Positions 1 through 7,312 of a stretch of DNA of 11,352 nucleotides are shown piece by piece. Both the position numbers and the translations under genes were made by a program. The notes below the pieces were generated by a model. It was not told the origin of the DNA, made no database searches, and worked only from the letters and a program-made list of their open reading frames with translations. This DNA is from Gyrodactylus bullatarudis. Its lineage: Eukaryota; Platyhelminthes; Monogenea; Gyrodactylidea; Gyrodactylidae. Where the stretch lies: positions 19,633-30,984 of the forward strand of contig SSNU01000158.1 of NCBI GenBank assembly GCA_012064415.1, given 5' to 3'. Positions within the stretch are counted from its first letter, which is position 1, and every line of letters starts with the position of its first letter.

Positions 1-151
1 AATTAAATTCATCATAAATAACTGTTAATTTTATAAATAAAAAATTTTAGTTAAAAGACATGTTGAACCTTTTAATATTTATGATAAAGCTTAAATACAT
101 ATCGCATACACGATTGCATAGAAGGATGTCCGCTCCACCCTGAAATGTATT

Positions 152-268
152 ATTATCCAAAATCGGCAATGGAATTCTTGCAGATTATGCGTAATCGGCA
201 AAAATCTGACGAATATGAATAAATTTATTCAAATTATGCATAATCGGCAAATTATCCAAATTCGGCAC
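152..268 (+). repeat. Four copies of an 18-bp motif ATTATSCRWAATCGGCAA
   Basis: Four direct copies of a motif close to ATTATGCATAATCGGCAA start at 152, 184, 233 and 251. Copies 3 and 4 are back to back, and the others are 14 and 31 bases apart. The conserved core is TCGGCA, preceded by ATTATCC or ATTATGC. The spacing is irregular, so this is not a simple satellite. It resembles the short subterminal repeats near the ends of hAT-like transposons, and two such elements follow at once. No matching second end was found in the window. Apart from this motif, bases 1-357 hold no gene that I can see. Confidence 0.55.
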
Positions 269-365
269 AACATATATAATTAGTGCTATTGTACAGTGAA
301 CTTCCTAAAAAAAGTATATAAAGAAGAGGATCTGACTAAAATATTTTAACCTCTTTACTAATGAG

Positions 366-1745
366 TAGGGCAGTAAATTTGCTAATTTTGCTATTTTTGA
401 TATGATATGTAGAATTTTATTACGAATAAGACACTATCATTCTTTCTTTTCTAAGCCTTCTGATAGTCGAGATAATTTTGCTATTTTTTTGCTTTTGAGA
501 TATGACATGCCCTTTTTTGGCTAATTTTTTCTCACAAGCCTGTGTTGGATATTTGATAATTGTATTTCAGATAAACTTCTTTATTCTTATTGAAAGATAT
601 ACTAAGAAAACCATGGAATAGTGTGTATTCCCTCACTTTAGTTACCTTACGATGTCATTGCCACTACGAGTAACCAAGCTTCTCAGCGGTTTTCCCGATA
701 CTTTCAAGATTGACAAGAATAACCCTGGATAAATTAAATGCATGAAATGCAACTCATCCTTCAAGGCTTCAAAAAAGGATCATATATTCAAGCATATTTC
801 GACCCAGAAGCATCAAATGTTCCAAAAAATTACCCAAATTGATTCTCATTTTCCTGGAGATAAAAACAAGATTATTGCTAAAGGATTCTTAAAAGCTGGA
901 ATTCCTCTGAATAAGCTTGAGAACCCATCTATTGTTGAAATGTTTAAAAGCTTAAATATCAATTCTTTTACAAGTGTGGCAGCTAGAAATTATTTGGATG
1001 AAATCAAAACTATCAAGAGCTTCGTTAAAGATAAACCAGTTTTTATCATGATTGACGAAAGCAGAATTAATGATCGTTCAATATGCTGCATAATTATCGG
1101 ATCTATTGAAGAACCAACTAAATTCTATGTCTGCAATTGTATAGAAGCCATGATCATCAAGGAGAGCTGTCCTAACGTTGATCGACTTATTTCTTCAGTA
1201 AAAGCTTCAACTGTCAAGAATAAGTCAAGAAGAGACAAATTCGAGATCATAGGTGCACCTCCAACACCAGTAGTTACTCGTTGGAGAACTTACTTACTTC
1301 AAGGAAATACTCAGTGATGAAAAACTTTCTAGAGATCTTGCTACAATCCAACATTCCTATCATTCAATAAAAGAATTAGTTAAGGCCATAGAGGATCCGA
1401 ATAAGACCCTCAGAGAAGTTTATCCGTTAATCAAGAATCTCAACTTTGTCGAGGATCCCTACAAGATTAAAGAGTACATCAATGAAAGGCTCTCGAAAAA
1501 TGAGGCTGCTGATATCTTCAATATGACAAGAGATGAAATTAGCCCACGATTGGAAAGATCATTTTCTAAAATGAAATATTTCTATCAAAAAAATAAGAAT
1601 TTTAAAGAAGAGAACTTTAAAAAATACTTTATATTATATGCAAATAGGCCTTGAATAAATTTGCTATTTTTTGGCTAAAAAAAATTTATTTTTGCTATAT
1701 TTTTGCTAATTTTTTGAGAATTCTGCTATTTTACTTACTGCCCTA
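366..1745 (+). mobile_element. hAT-superfamily transposon 1 with perfect 8-bp target duplication
   Basis: The element starts with TAGGGCAGTAA at 366 and ends with its exact reverse complement TTACTGCCCTA at 1745. It is flanked by CTAATGAG at 358-365 and again at 1746-1753. An 8-bp duplication with short inverted ends of the YAGGG type is the hallmark of hAT elements. Just inside both ends are repeated TTTGCTA(A)TTTT motifs, all on the same strand (roughly 377-535 at the left and 1658-1735 at the right). Inside is a decayed transposase gene. At 1380 bp it is short for an autonomous hAT, in line with the deletion seen in the gene. The intact ends and duplication suggest a fairly young insertion. 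Confidence 0.9.
652..1654 (+). pseudogene. hAT transposase remnant (CGBP1-like type), broken
   Basis: An ATG at 652 opens a frame with a CxxC...H...H zinc-finger-like region (CMKC near 739-750, histidines near 781-813) typical of BED/CGBP1-type hAT N-termini. The frame is broken by a TAA at 730-732. From 742 it continues through an IMIDES block (about 1048-1065), then appears to skip the middle of a normal hAT transposase, then reaches PPTPVVTRW near 1258-1284, a motif of this family, and stops at 1315-1317. The +1 frame carries on from about 1285 to the TGA at 1652-1654. It contains NLNFVEDP, also seen as NLDFSEDP in hAT element 2, and a SFSKMKYF block of the C-terminal dimerisation region. 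So there is one nonsense codon, one frameshift and one internal deletion. No active protein is expected. Confidence 0.8.
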
Positions 1746-2173
1746 CTAATGAGTAAAGAGCAGGGCAACTCAAATCATATTTTTGTATATTTTGATATGT
1801 TAATATGCTGAGAATTCTGAATATAGTCATAGCATTCAAAAAACGATATTTTAAAATTTGACGGATTTTTCAAGTCATATAATATGCTTTACGTCGATAA
1901 GTCATATTTTTGGTTATATTTTTTTCGTAAGTCATAATATTCATTTCAACAGAATGAAGACTTATAAAATATAAATTATCATGATTCATTATTGTTAATA
2001 ATATAGACCCCCTTTTTATTTTTAATGGAAATTATTTACACTTTAACCTCTGACCTATAAATCGTTCTTGTTTTATTTCATGAAAATTTGATACATACAG
2101 TACAACTATAATGAGAATTCAAGGCACAACCATATTGTACGTATTACAACATATATGTTTTGACACAGAATTG

Positions 2174-2488
2174 GGTAACAGTGAAGTTCACCGGACACCG
2201 AGCCGAAGGGTTGGCCCGCATATACCGGTCTGTGCGTGGGTGTATACATTACATAATATTGCGTGTACAATGTAATGTAAATTAAAAGGGGGTCAGGGTA
2301 AATTACACATTATTATTTATCCTACAGATAAATACATTACAAATTGCTCAATATCTCAGGTTCTACAAAAGATAATCCAAAAATTCAAAATACTATCGTG
2401 TATAAAATTTCTCGCTTAACAAGATGATATAATTTTCAAATCTGTAGCTACAATAACAACAAAATTACAATATTATTAAGTTATAAGT
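2174..2488 (+). repeat. Left terminal inverted repeat of the Merlin element
   Basis: This arm matches the reverse complement of 3901-4232 almost base for base. The outer ~86 bp are identical. A small replacement near 2261-2266 (GCGTGT, where the other arm has a short AT run) and a short gap near 2474-2477 are the only clear differences I see. The outer part (about 2190-2245) is GC-rich with several CpG dinucleotides, in sharp contrast to the AT-rich surroundings. Confidence 0.92.
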
Positions 2489-2770
2489 GGAGCATTTGCA
2501 GTTGGGCCAAGTCTATTGAAGTTGTCTTGGAATAGCTGCAGGGAATCATCAAATTTCTTGACCTATTGGTTAGAACAATCCTTCTTCAATACACCTAGTT
2601 ACTTAAGCAAAAGGATTATAAAATTACTAGAAATAACATAAGTACGTTGACTTGTTTTCCTCCCCGTTGATTTAAAAAACTTATTTTTGATAAAAGGCCT
2701 ACTTTTTCTTCTGATTTAAAGGCTCTGATGGCTATAGTCTTTCAAGCAACAATAGAGACCCTAGTGTTTC

Positions 2771-2778
2771 TATATAAA
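2771..2778 (+). promoter_or_regulatory. Candidate TATA box of the Merlin transposase
   Basis: TATATAAA lies between the left terminal repeat and the transposase gene. Initiation about 30 bp downstream would give a leader of roughly 200 bases before the ATGs at 2999 and 3011, with other ATGs in between. In DNA this AT-rich such a match can occur by chance, so this is only a candidate. Confidence 0.3.
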
Positions 2779-2998
2779 TTCAAGACAAGCCTTTCAATGA
2801 TAAATATCATTTGATTTTATCAATCCCTATATCAATACCTAGTAACCCAAGAGTTCATAGAAAACCGGTTTAAAATATTTCACAGGTGATTTTTGACTAT
2901 GAAAGTAAAGGATACTTGCCTCGTTACAGAAAATGGGTTCTTCTTATTGGCTAATAGCCCTGCAAGAAAGAGTATATTTAGATTTGAGACCCCTTAAG

Positions 2999-3870
2999 AT
3001 GTATATCATTATGCTTAACGCTCCAGACTTATTTATCAATACTCAAGAAGAAGCTATGGAGATCTGCAAGAGATACTCTTTGATTAAATATTGCCCAGTT
3101 CGGTGTCCTAAATGTCCTGATGGTCTGATGATACCAAAGCTATTAGCCCGTGAATGGAAGCATCAGTGTCTTAAATGCCGTAATAAGGTATCATTGTTTA
3201 TCGGCTCGATATTCTATAGTAATTTCGACAAGAATATTTATGCTGGTAACAAGTTAATTTCTTTCATTCAATAGAGGCCAAAATCCCCATGCACATGATA
3301 TTTCGATTGATGTTCTATTATATCAATAAAACCACAATCGAAGAGACAGTTCTTCAAACTGGGATAAGCAACCACTCAGTGATCAAATATATGGCCATAT
3401 TCGAAGAGAAGCTAACAGCATATCTTGGCGATGGCCAAGTAAGAATAGGAGGCCCAGGTTCCATAGTAGAAGTCGATGAAACGCATCTCTTTAAGCGGAA
3501 ATATTATAGAGGTCGACTACTTCGTCACGAGCGCTTTTGGGTAGTTGGAATGTTTTGTCGAGAAACTCGTCTGATCCGGTTGAAATGCATGCATAGGAGA
3601 ACACAAGTTAATTTACATGCTTTTATAACAGAAATGGTCAGACCTGGAACATTAATTATATCTGACAAACGAAATTTTGTCGATCCTGTGACAGGTGCCC
3701 ATACAAACACAATTGAAAGACTGTGGCGTACTCTCAAGGTTTCAATTCGAAGAAATACAAGAGTTGAAAAAGTGCACCAGCGCCTGCGTCTTTTCAAAGA
3801 TAGCTTTAATAGACGTTGTACAACTGCAAATGCTCGGGCGAATGCCTTAATAAATTCACTTCAAATTTGA
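2999..3870 (+). CDS. Merlin (ISXO2-like) transposase, two exons, catalytic domain shortened
   Basis: This is a DDE transposase that would cut and move the element by its inverted repeats. Exon 1 (to 3218) carries a zinc ribbon: CPKC near 3107-3118 and CLKC near 3167-3178, then the VSLFIGSIFY strand. Exon 2 (3275-3870) holds the ISXO2 domain: GGPGSIVEVDET with the first Asp (about 3475), GTLIISDK with the second Asp (3664-3666), and GAHTNTIERLW with the Glu (about 3715). A 56-bp intron joins the frames. Only 16 residues separate the second Asp from the Glu, about 20 fewer than I recall for this family. The usual region with an aromatic-rich helix and VNHS motif is missing, so activity is doubtful. 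The frame is open back to 2933, but the ATGs at 2999 or 3011 fit the family's N-terminus better. Confidence 0.85.
3219..3274 (+). other. Predicted 56-bp intron in the Merlin transposase gene
   Basis: The two transposase frames differ and the first ends at TAG 3272-3274. A GTAATT donor at 3219 and the acceptor TTTCTTTCATTCAATAG, ending at 3274, are in matching phase. Splicing gives ...GSIFY-K-AKIPMHMIFR..., the expected continuous join between zinc ribbon and helix in this family. The acceptor has a good pyrimidine tract. The alternative is a pair of frameshifting mutations, which would be less tidy. Confidence 0.7.
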
Positions 3871-3900
3871 TGAACTTTATGGATACAAAATAAATTTATA

Positions 3901-4232
3901 ACTTATAACTTACGAATATTAATACTTCATATTGTAATTTTGTTGTTATTGTAGCTACAGATTTGAAAATTATATCATCTTGTTAAGCGAGAAATTTTAT
4001 ACACGATAGTATTTTGAATTTTTGGATTATCTTTTGTAGAACCTGAGATATTGAGCAATTTGTAATGTATTTATCTGTAGGATAAATAATAATGTGTAAT
4101 TTACCCTGACCCCCTTTTAATTTACATTACATTGTAATATAATATAATATTATGTAATGTATACACCCACGCACAGACCGGTATATGCGGGCCAACCCTT
4201 CGGCTCGGTGTCCGGTGAACTTCACTGTTACC
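3901..4232 (-). repeat. Right terminal inverted repeat of the Merlin element
   Basis: This is the partner of 2174-2488 in inverse orientation. It is about 17 bp longer because of two short extra segments, one near its inner edge (about 3912-3928) and one AT run near 4137-4152. Its outer end reads GGTTGGCCCGC... on the minus strand, the same GC-rich block as in the left arm. Confidence 0.92.
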
Positions 4233-4338
4233 CAGAATTGTTCTGTCCCCTCTAGTATTAAATACCAAGATCATCTGTATTCGAAGTAACCAATCAGAAT
4301 TGATTATTTCTCATTCAGATTGCACAATAGTCCATAAT

Positions 4339-4571
4339 GATATTAGCTCTCCTTTTTTGATTGACGAGTCTTTCATACAAGAGAAAAACATTGTCAACAT
4401 TGTCATTGGTACTTTAGACGACCCTTCTAAATCTTGCGGATTCAATAGTTGTTCAAGAATCCCTTGACTCAAGCAAAGCTTGCCAAATACAATGATTTTC
4501 TTCCTGAAATGTCAGTTGAACGAGAAAATTTCTTATTACTATTGACTGATGCAGCAATCAATCATATCCTC
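4339..4571 (+). pseudogene. hAT element 2 transposase, N-terminal half (broken)
   Basis: The frame from 4339 reads SPFLIDESF followed by NIVIGTLDDPSKS, matching the IMIDES...IIIGSIEEPTKF block of hAT element 1. It stops at TGA 4465-4467. The neighbouring frame (from about 4449) takes over and continues through FLLLLTDAAIN, the family's conserved 'tDaA' stretch, ending abruptly near 4571 where Penelope-like sequence starts. So there is a frameshift near 4447-4465 and then a disruption by insertion. The zinc-finger N-terminus expected upstream is not seen on either side of the Merlin insertion. Confidence 0.65.
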
Positions 4572-5010
4572 TTACTTAGACCAGAGGATAAGAAAGATAG
4601 CAAGCCCTGGTCTAACGAAATAGAGAACGTAAAATTAAGTCTGAAGGAAAATGGTTATCCCGGTAAATTTGTTGACAAATTCATGAATGTATCTGTGGAT
4701 AGAAATGAGGTTGTCGAAACAGATGAATTGGAAAAAACAACTATTTTTATGAAGCTCAACTTTAAAGGTGATGGGTTAAGTAATGACATTAGAAGAAGGT
4801 TAAATGATCTCATCAATCAACATTATAATAACATACAAGTGAAAATTGTATTTAAAACTCAGAGATTGTTTAGTTTGATTCATAAGGATTTACTGAAGCC
4901 AGAGGAGAAAACTCTATTAGTTTACAAATTCCAATGTGATTGTGGAGCCTCATATATAGGTAGAACGATTAGGAAATTACCTTCACGTTCGGAGGATCAT
5001 CTGAAGAAGG
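4572..5010 (+). mobile_element. Penelope-like retroelement fragment: RT tail plus GIY-YIG endonuclease
   Basis: About 145 codons run in frame with the preceding hAT fragment. They include LKENGYP and MKLNFKGDGLSNDIRRRL, which fit the end of a Penelope-like reverse transcriptase. These are followed by VYKFQCDCGASYIGRT and then R-x-x-x-H in the SRSEDH segment. The CxCG-x-x-YIG core and the following Arg/His are marks of the GIY-YIG endonuclease that Penelope-like elements carry at the C-terminus. Homology stops at about 5010, before the endonuclease domain should end. The copy is therefore cut at both ends: 5' truncation is usual for such retroelements, 3' loss is not. It lies within the hAT element 2 transposase gene. 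Confidence 0.7.
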
Positions 5011-5015
5011 ATACT

Positions 5016-5656
5016 GCTTTTTCACTTTTCTCTCCACTGTTGCTATTTAATGGAGAGTTTTGGTGTTTTTTCAGCTTGCATATATTCTTAATTCTTGAAC
5101 TTTTACTATTTCTTTCAAAATTGTAAATTATTATTTGTCTTCCCGTTAATTTTTGTTTAAATTCCTCAAGAGTTTTAGCATCATATTGTTCAACCATGTC
5201 CATTAGAAAATTTGTACGTTGATCGCGCCTTTGTATCATTTTGTTATAACAAACTTTCTTTTTTCTTTCCTCTCGTTGTATCTCTGCACAATTTTTTTCT
5301 TGTGGTGTAACATTCATCATATCTTCCCATAAATCTAACAGGTTTTTGCCGCATATTTCAATTTTCCTATCATGCCTAACTAGATAGGCTCTAAACTTTG
5401 GCCATGATATTATAGGTTGGACAGTGCTTACCGCTTCGTCAACTACTTTGGTCGTTCCGTATGCGTTGGCGCAGATACGGGAAATTGTACGAGCCTTGTG
5501 ACGAGGATTGCATCTTATTACGAAATTCAAAGAAAGAAAAATATACTTTATTTAAATTGTTTGATTCCATTTCATAAAAAATAATAAAATCCCCATTGAA
5601 AACAGTGAAAAAATCGATTCAGGCTTAATTTGGCCTATGTGAGCTTTTTCACTTTT
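5016..5656. repeat. 14-bp direct repeat bracketing the unrecognised fragment
   Basis: GCTTTTTCACTTTT occurs at 5016-5029 and again at 5643-5656, enclosing 613 bp that contain the minus-strand coding fragment. It could be a target-site duplication of a separate insertion placed after the Penelope-like fragment. The motif is T-rich, no poly(A) tail or terminal repeat is visible at either inner edge, and chance remains possible. Confidence 0.3.
5090..5551 (-). CDS. Unrecognised coding fragment, probably from a mobile element
   Basis: The minus strand has a frame open from 5551 down to 4997 with no ATG at its start. The upstream ~110 codons look truly coding: mixed codons with many CGT, GCC, GGA and ACC triplets, and a basic, Trp-containing protein (segments RTISRICANAYGTT, SWPKFRAYL, LLDLWEDMMN, then a charged helix EIQREERKKK). 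The last ~30 codons, below about 5090, are low-complexity and overlap the Penelope-like side, so they are probably not coding. I do not recognise the family. The position between two halves of a hAT gene suggests a fragment of an inserted element, possibly with a splice acceptor (TAATAAG) near its start. Confidence 0.4.
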
Positions 5657-5716
5657 ACGTATTTGGTGTTAATATATCTTTTATTTCTATTTTAATATGA
5701 TTTTAAGTGGAAGTGA

Positions 5717-6349
5717 ATCAAGGATCTTGTAGTTAAAAACAAAAAGAGAAGAAAACTTTTTGCAGAAATCGGCCAGCCTCCTAAACCTGTCATCACTCGC
5801 TGGGGTAGTTGGCTTAAAGCCATCGAGTACTATGCTAAAAATTTTCCTAATTTGCCGAAAATAGTATCATCCCTGGAAACTAGTGGTAATATAGTTGAAG
5901 CGGCTAAAAAAAGTGCTATTGCTTCAAACATCCAGAATCAGTTGTATACAATCATAAGATGCTATGGATTTATCAGTGAAATCCTCACTAGAATTCAAGA
6001 GCGAGATGCACGAATTATAGATTTCTACATCAGATTGAAGAATCTAGATTTCAGTGAAGATCCGGTTGGACTCAAAAGCTACATAGAGAAACGTTTGCTT
6101 TCGAATGGTATGACTAAAATAATCAATCAGTCAAAAACTCAACTTAGTCCAATTCAGTATGCTAAACTTCAAAATTGCCAACCTACAACCTCTGAAGTGG
6201 AAAGATTTTTTTCTATAACAAAGGCAATTCTTAAAAAAGATAGAAATTTTGATGACGAAAATATCAGAATTTATACCATTAAAAAATTTAATAAAAAAAA
6301 AAAAAGAATCATACTACTTGTAAATTATTCTTATTTTTTAGTCATATAA
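5717..6349 (+). pseudogene. hAT element 2 transposase, C-terminal half
   Basis: A continuous frame, open just after a TGA at 5714-5716, begins KDLVVKNKKRRKLF and then IGQPPKPVITRWGSWLKA (about 5771-5824), the family's signature, also present in hAT element 1. It continues through KNLDFSEDP (about 6036) and ends with TSEVERFFS and DENIRIY (about 6188-6275), the C-terminal hAT dimerisation region. A homopolymer run of A near 6293-6305 is followed by a short non-homologous tail to TAA 6347-6349. This ~200-codon half is intact in frame, while the N-terminal half is broken and separated by 1.1 kb of insert. Confidence 0.75.
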
Positions 6350-6428
6350 GTCATATTATGAAGCATATTTCAAGTCATATTTTTTCAAGAATAAGGTATA
6401 TTCTATGGTCATATTTTGGGTTGCCCTG

Positions 6429-6673
6429 ATAATAACTAATCGAAAAAATATCTATCGAGTAGAGATTTTTTTATTTTTTTTTGAGGATTAACTCTATATT
6501 AGATCTTTAGGACTTTTACTGTATGAAGAGAACACACATTCATTATTTATACCTGAATACTTGTTTTTATTTTTACAAATAAAACAATTTGTATGCGTAA
6601 TTTATATTTTCAAACATAATGAAATCAATCAATTTCTGAATTGAATACACCAATTAGAGGTTCATCGTAGTGT
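6429..6673. other. AT-rich interval with no gene seen
   Basis: The only recognisable signal is the poly(A) signal of the minus-strand peptide gene at 6566-6571. The rest, including the T-run near 6467-6481, shows no coding or repeat structure I can support. Confidence 0.5.
6566..6571 (-). terminator. Poly(A) signal AATAAA for the small secreted peptide gene
   Basis: On the minus strand AATAAA lies about 103 bases past the stop codon at 6674, a sensible length for a 3' untranslated region. A second AT-rich stretch surrounds it. Confidence 0.45.
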
Positions 6674-6886
6674 TTAACATATGCAAATCTCTCCCCAAAA
6701 GTTCCTTCTCCTTAAACATCCACCACATACCATTTTCCACTTCCAATGATAGCACCAAAAGAAATTGTGTTCACCGCTTTTTCGACAAGCCTGGAAATTC
6801 GACCACTTTATGCCTCTACAATTCCAGTCCCACGTACATGCAGAAACAACGTATATGATTGTTAGAAAGAGAATAATTAATCTCAT
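6674..6886 (-). CDS. Small secreted cysteine- and tryptophan-rich peptide
   Basis: The gene encodes 70 residues from an ATG at 6886 (A at -3). Residues 1-16 form a typical signal peptide: a Met-Arg start, a hydrophobic core of Leu/Ile/Val, and a VSA cleavage site. The mature part of about 54 residues has eight cysteines with spacing C-x5-C-x10-C-x10-C-x8-C-x2-C-x10-C-x1-C, enough for four disulfide bonds, plus seven tryptophans and a net positive charge. It ends Cys-Ile-Cys. I know no family with this exact spacing. Small secreted cysteine-rich peptides of arthropods include antimicrobial, salivary, cuticle and venom-type proteins, and the sequence does not decide between these. A TATA box lies just upstream and AATAAA downstream. 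The clean signal peptide and even cysteine spacing support a real gene. Confidence 0.65.
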   Translation of the reverse strand: MRLIILFLTIIYVVSACTWDWNCRGIKWSNFQACRKSGEHNFFWCYHWKWKMVCGGCLRRRNFWGEICIC

Positions 6887-6913
6887 CGTGATTTCCTATG
6901 CTTAATCCATGAG

Positions 6914-6921
6914 TATTTATA
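6914..6921 (-). promoter_or_regulatory. TATA box upstream of the small secreted peptide gene
   Basis: TATAAATA on the minus strand lies with its first base 35 bases before the ATG. Standard initiation about 30 bp downstream would leave only a few bases of leader. Either the leader is extremely short or transcription starts elsewhere. A two-codon frame (ATG GAT TAA, 6910-6902) lies between the box and the gene. Confidence 0.45.
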
Positions 6922-7088
6922 CCACTAGTGATGATTATTCTTATGGATTTCTCTTTCAATTAATTAAATGAACAAAAAATTAATTTTTTTCACGTGTTAC
7001 TTGAGATAGATTTTTCGAGTTTTCAATAGGTCCTTAATTCAGTTTCTTGAAACGATTCTAATGATGAATATAACATAATTTAAGATTC

Positions 7089-7312
7089 TTAACTCTTTCG
7101 GTGCCGATGGACATATATGTCCATTTTCCAATTTTTTTGAACCTTCATAACTCTACCAGTATGATAGGTTTCTGGATTAATTAAAGTTTAAATTGAAGCT
7201 CACAATGTGAACTTGCATTAGGTATATTTTTGGCCAAATAACTTGGTATCTTCATAGCTAAATTTTGGTTTTCATACAAATTGTGAAATAGTCTCGGCAC
7301 CGAAAGTGTTAA
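7089..7312. mobile_element. piggyBac-type MITE flanked by TTAA
   Basis: TTAA at 7089-7092 and at 7309-7312 flank a 216-bp non-coding segment. Its ends are inverted repeats: CTCTTTCGGTGCCGA at the left and, read inward from the right, CACTTTCGGTGCCGA, with one mismatch in 15. Just inside the left end is a perfect 16-bp palindrome TGGACATATATGTCCA at 7108-7123. TTAA duplication and ends of the form C-x-CTTT...TGCCGA are typical of piggyBac-like elements. There is no transposase, so it would depend on one supplied elsewhere. Confidence 0.75.

Larger units (their letters stand above)
2174..4232 (+). mobile_element. Merlin / IS1595(ISXO2)-type DNA transposon, 2059 bp
   Basis: The element is flanked by a perfect 8-bp duplication, CAGAATTG, at 2166-2173 and 4233-4240. 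It begins GGTAACAGTGAAGTTC and ends with the inverse. The terminal inverted repeats are very long (about 315 bp left, 332 bp right) and nearly identical. An 8-9 bp duplication, long inverted repeats and an ISXO2-like transposase are the defining marks of the Merlin superfamily. The insertion lies inside hAT element 2 and so is younger. Arm identity implies recent insertion or gene conversion. Bases 2489-2932, between the left arm and the gene, hold a TATA-like box and no recognisable coding sequence. Confidence 0.92.
1761..6428 (+). mobile_element. hAT-like transposon 2, host of nested insertions
   Basis: The left end is CAGGGCAACTCAAA at 1761. The right end, ...TTTGGGTTGCCCTG at 6428, is its near-exact inverse (CAGGGCAACCCAAA). 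Repeats of AGTCATA(T/A) lie inside both ends in the same orientation (about 1824-1935 and 6339-6415). Between them are the two halves of a hAT transposase (4339-4571 and 5717-6349), separated by retroelement material, and a Merlin transposon in the left half. Removing the inserts would leave about 1.5 kb. The 8 bases outside each end (GTAAAGAG and ATAATAAC) do not match, so a target duplication is not preserved. Bases 1761-2165 hold subterminal repeats and AT-rich sequence, and I find no N-terminal zinc-finger exon there. Confidence 0.7.

Noticed and set aside
2001..2060. GACCCCCTTTT block resembling the inner part of the Merlin terminal repeat
   Set aside because: Only about 11 bases match and the surrounding sequence does not align, so a second Merlin remnant is not supported.
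2899..2995. Alternative short frame starting at the ATG at 2899, upstream of the transposase
   Set aside because: It runs in a different frame from the zinc ribbon, stops after about 32 codons and has no recognisable motif.
3525..3797. 90-codon open frame on the minus strand
   Set aside because: It is antisense to the Merlin transposase catalytic exon, whose motifs are clear. It has no features of its own.
6670..6858. 62-codon open frame on the plus strand
   Set aside because: It is antisense to the secreted peptide gene, which has a signal peptide and ordered cysteines. The plus frame has no motif.
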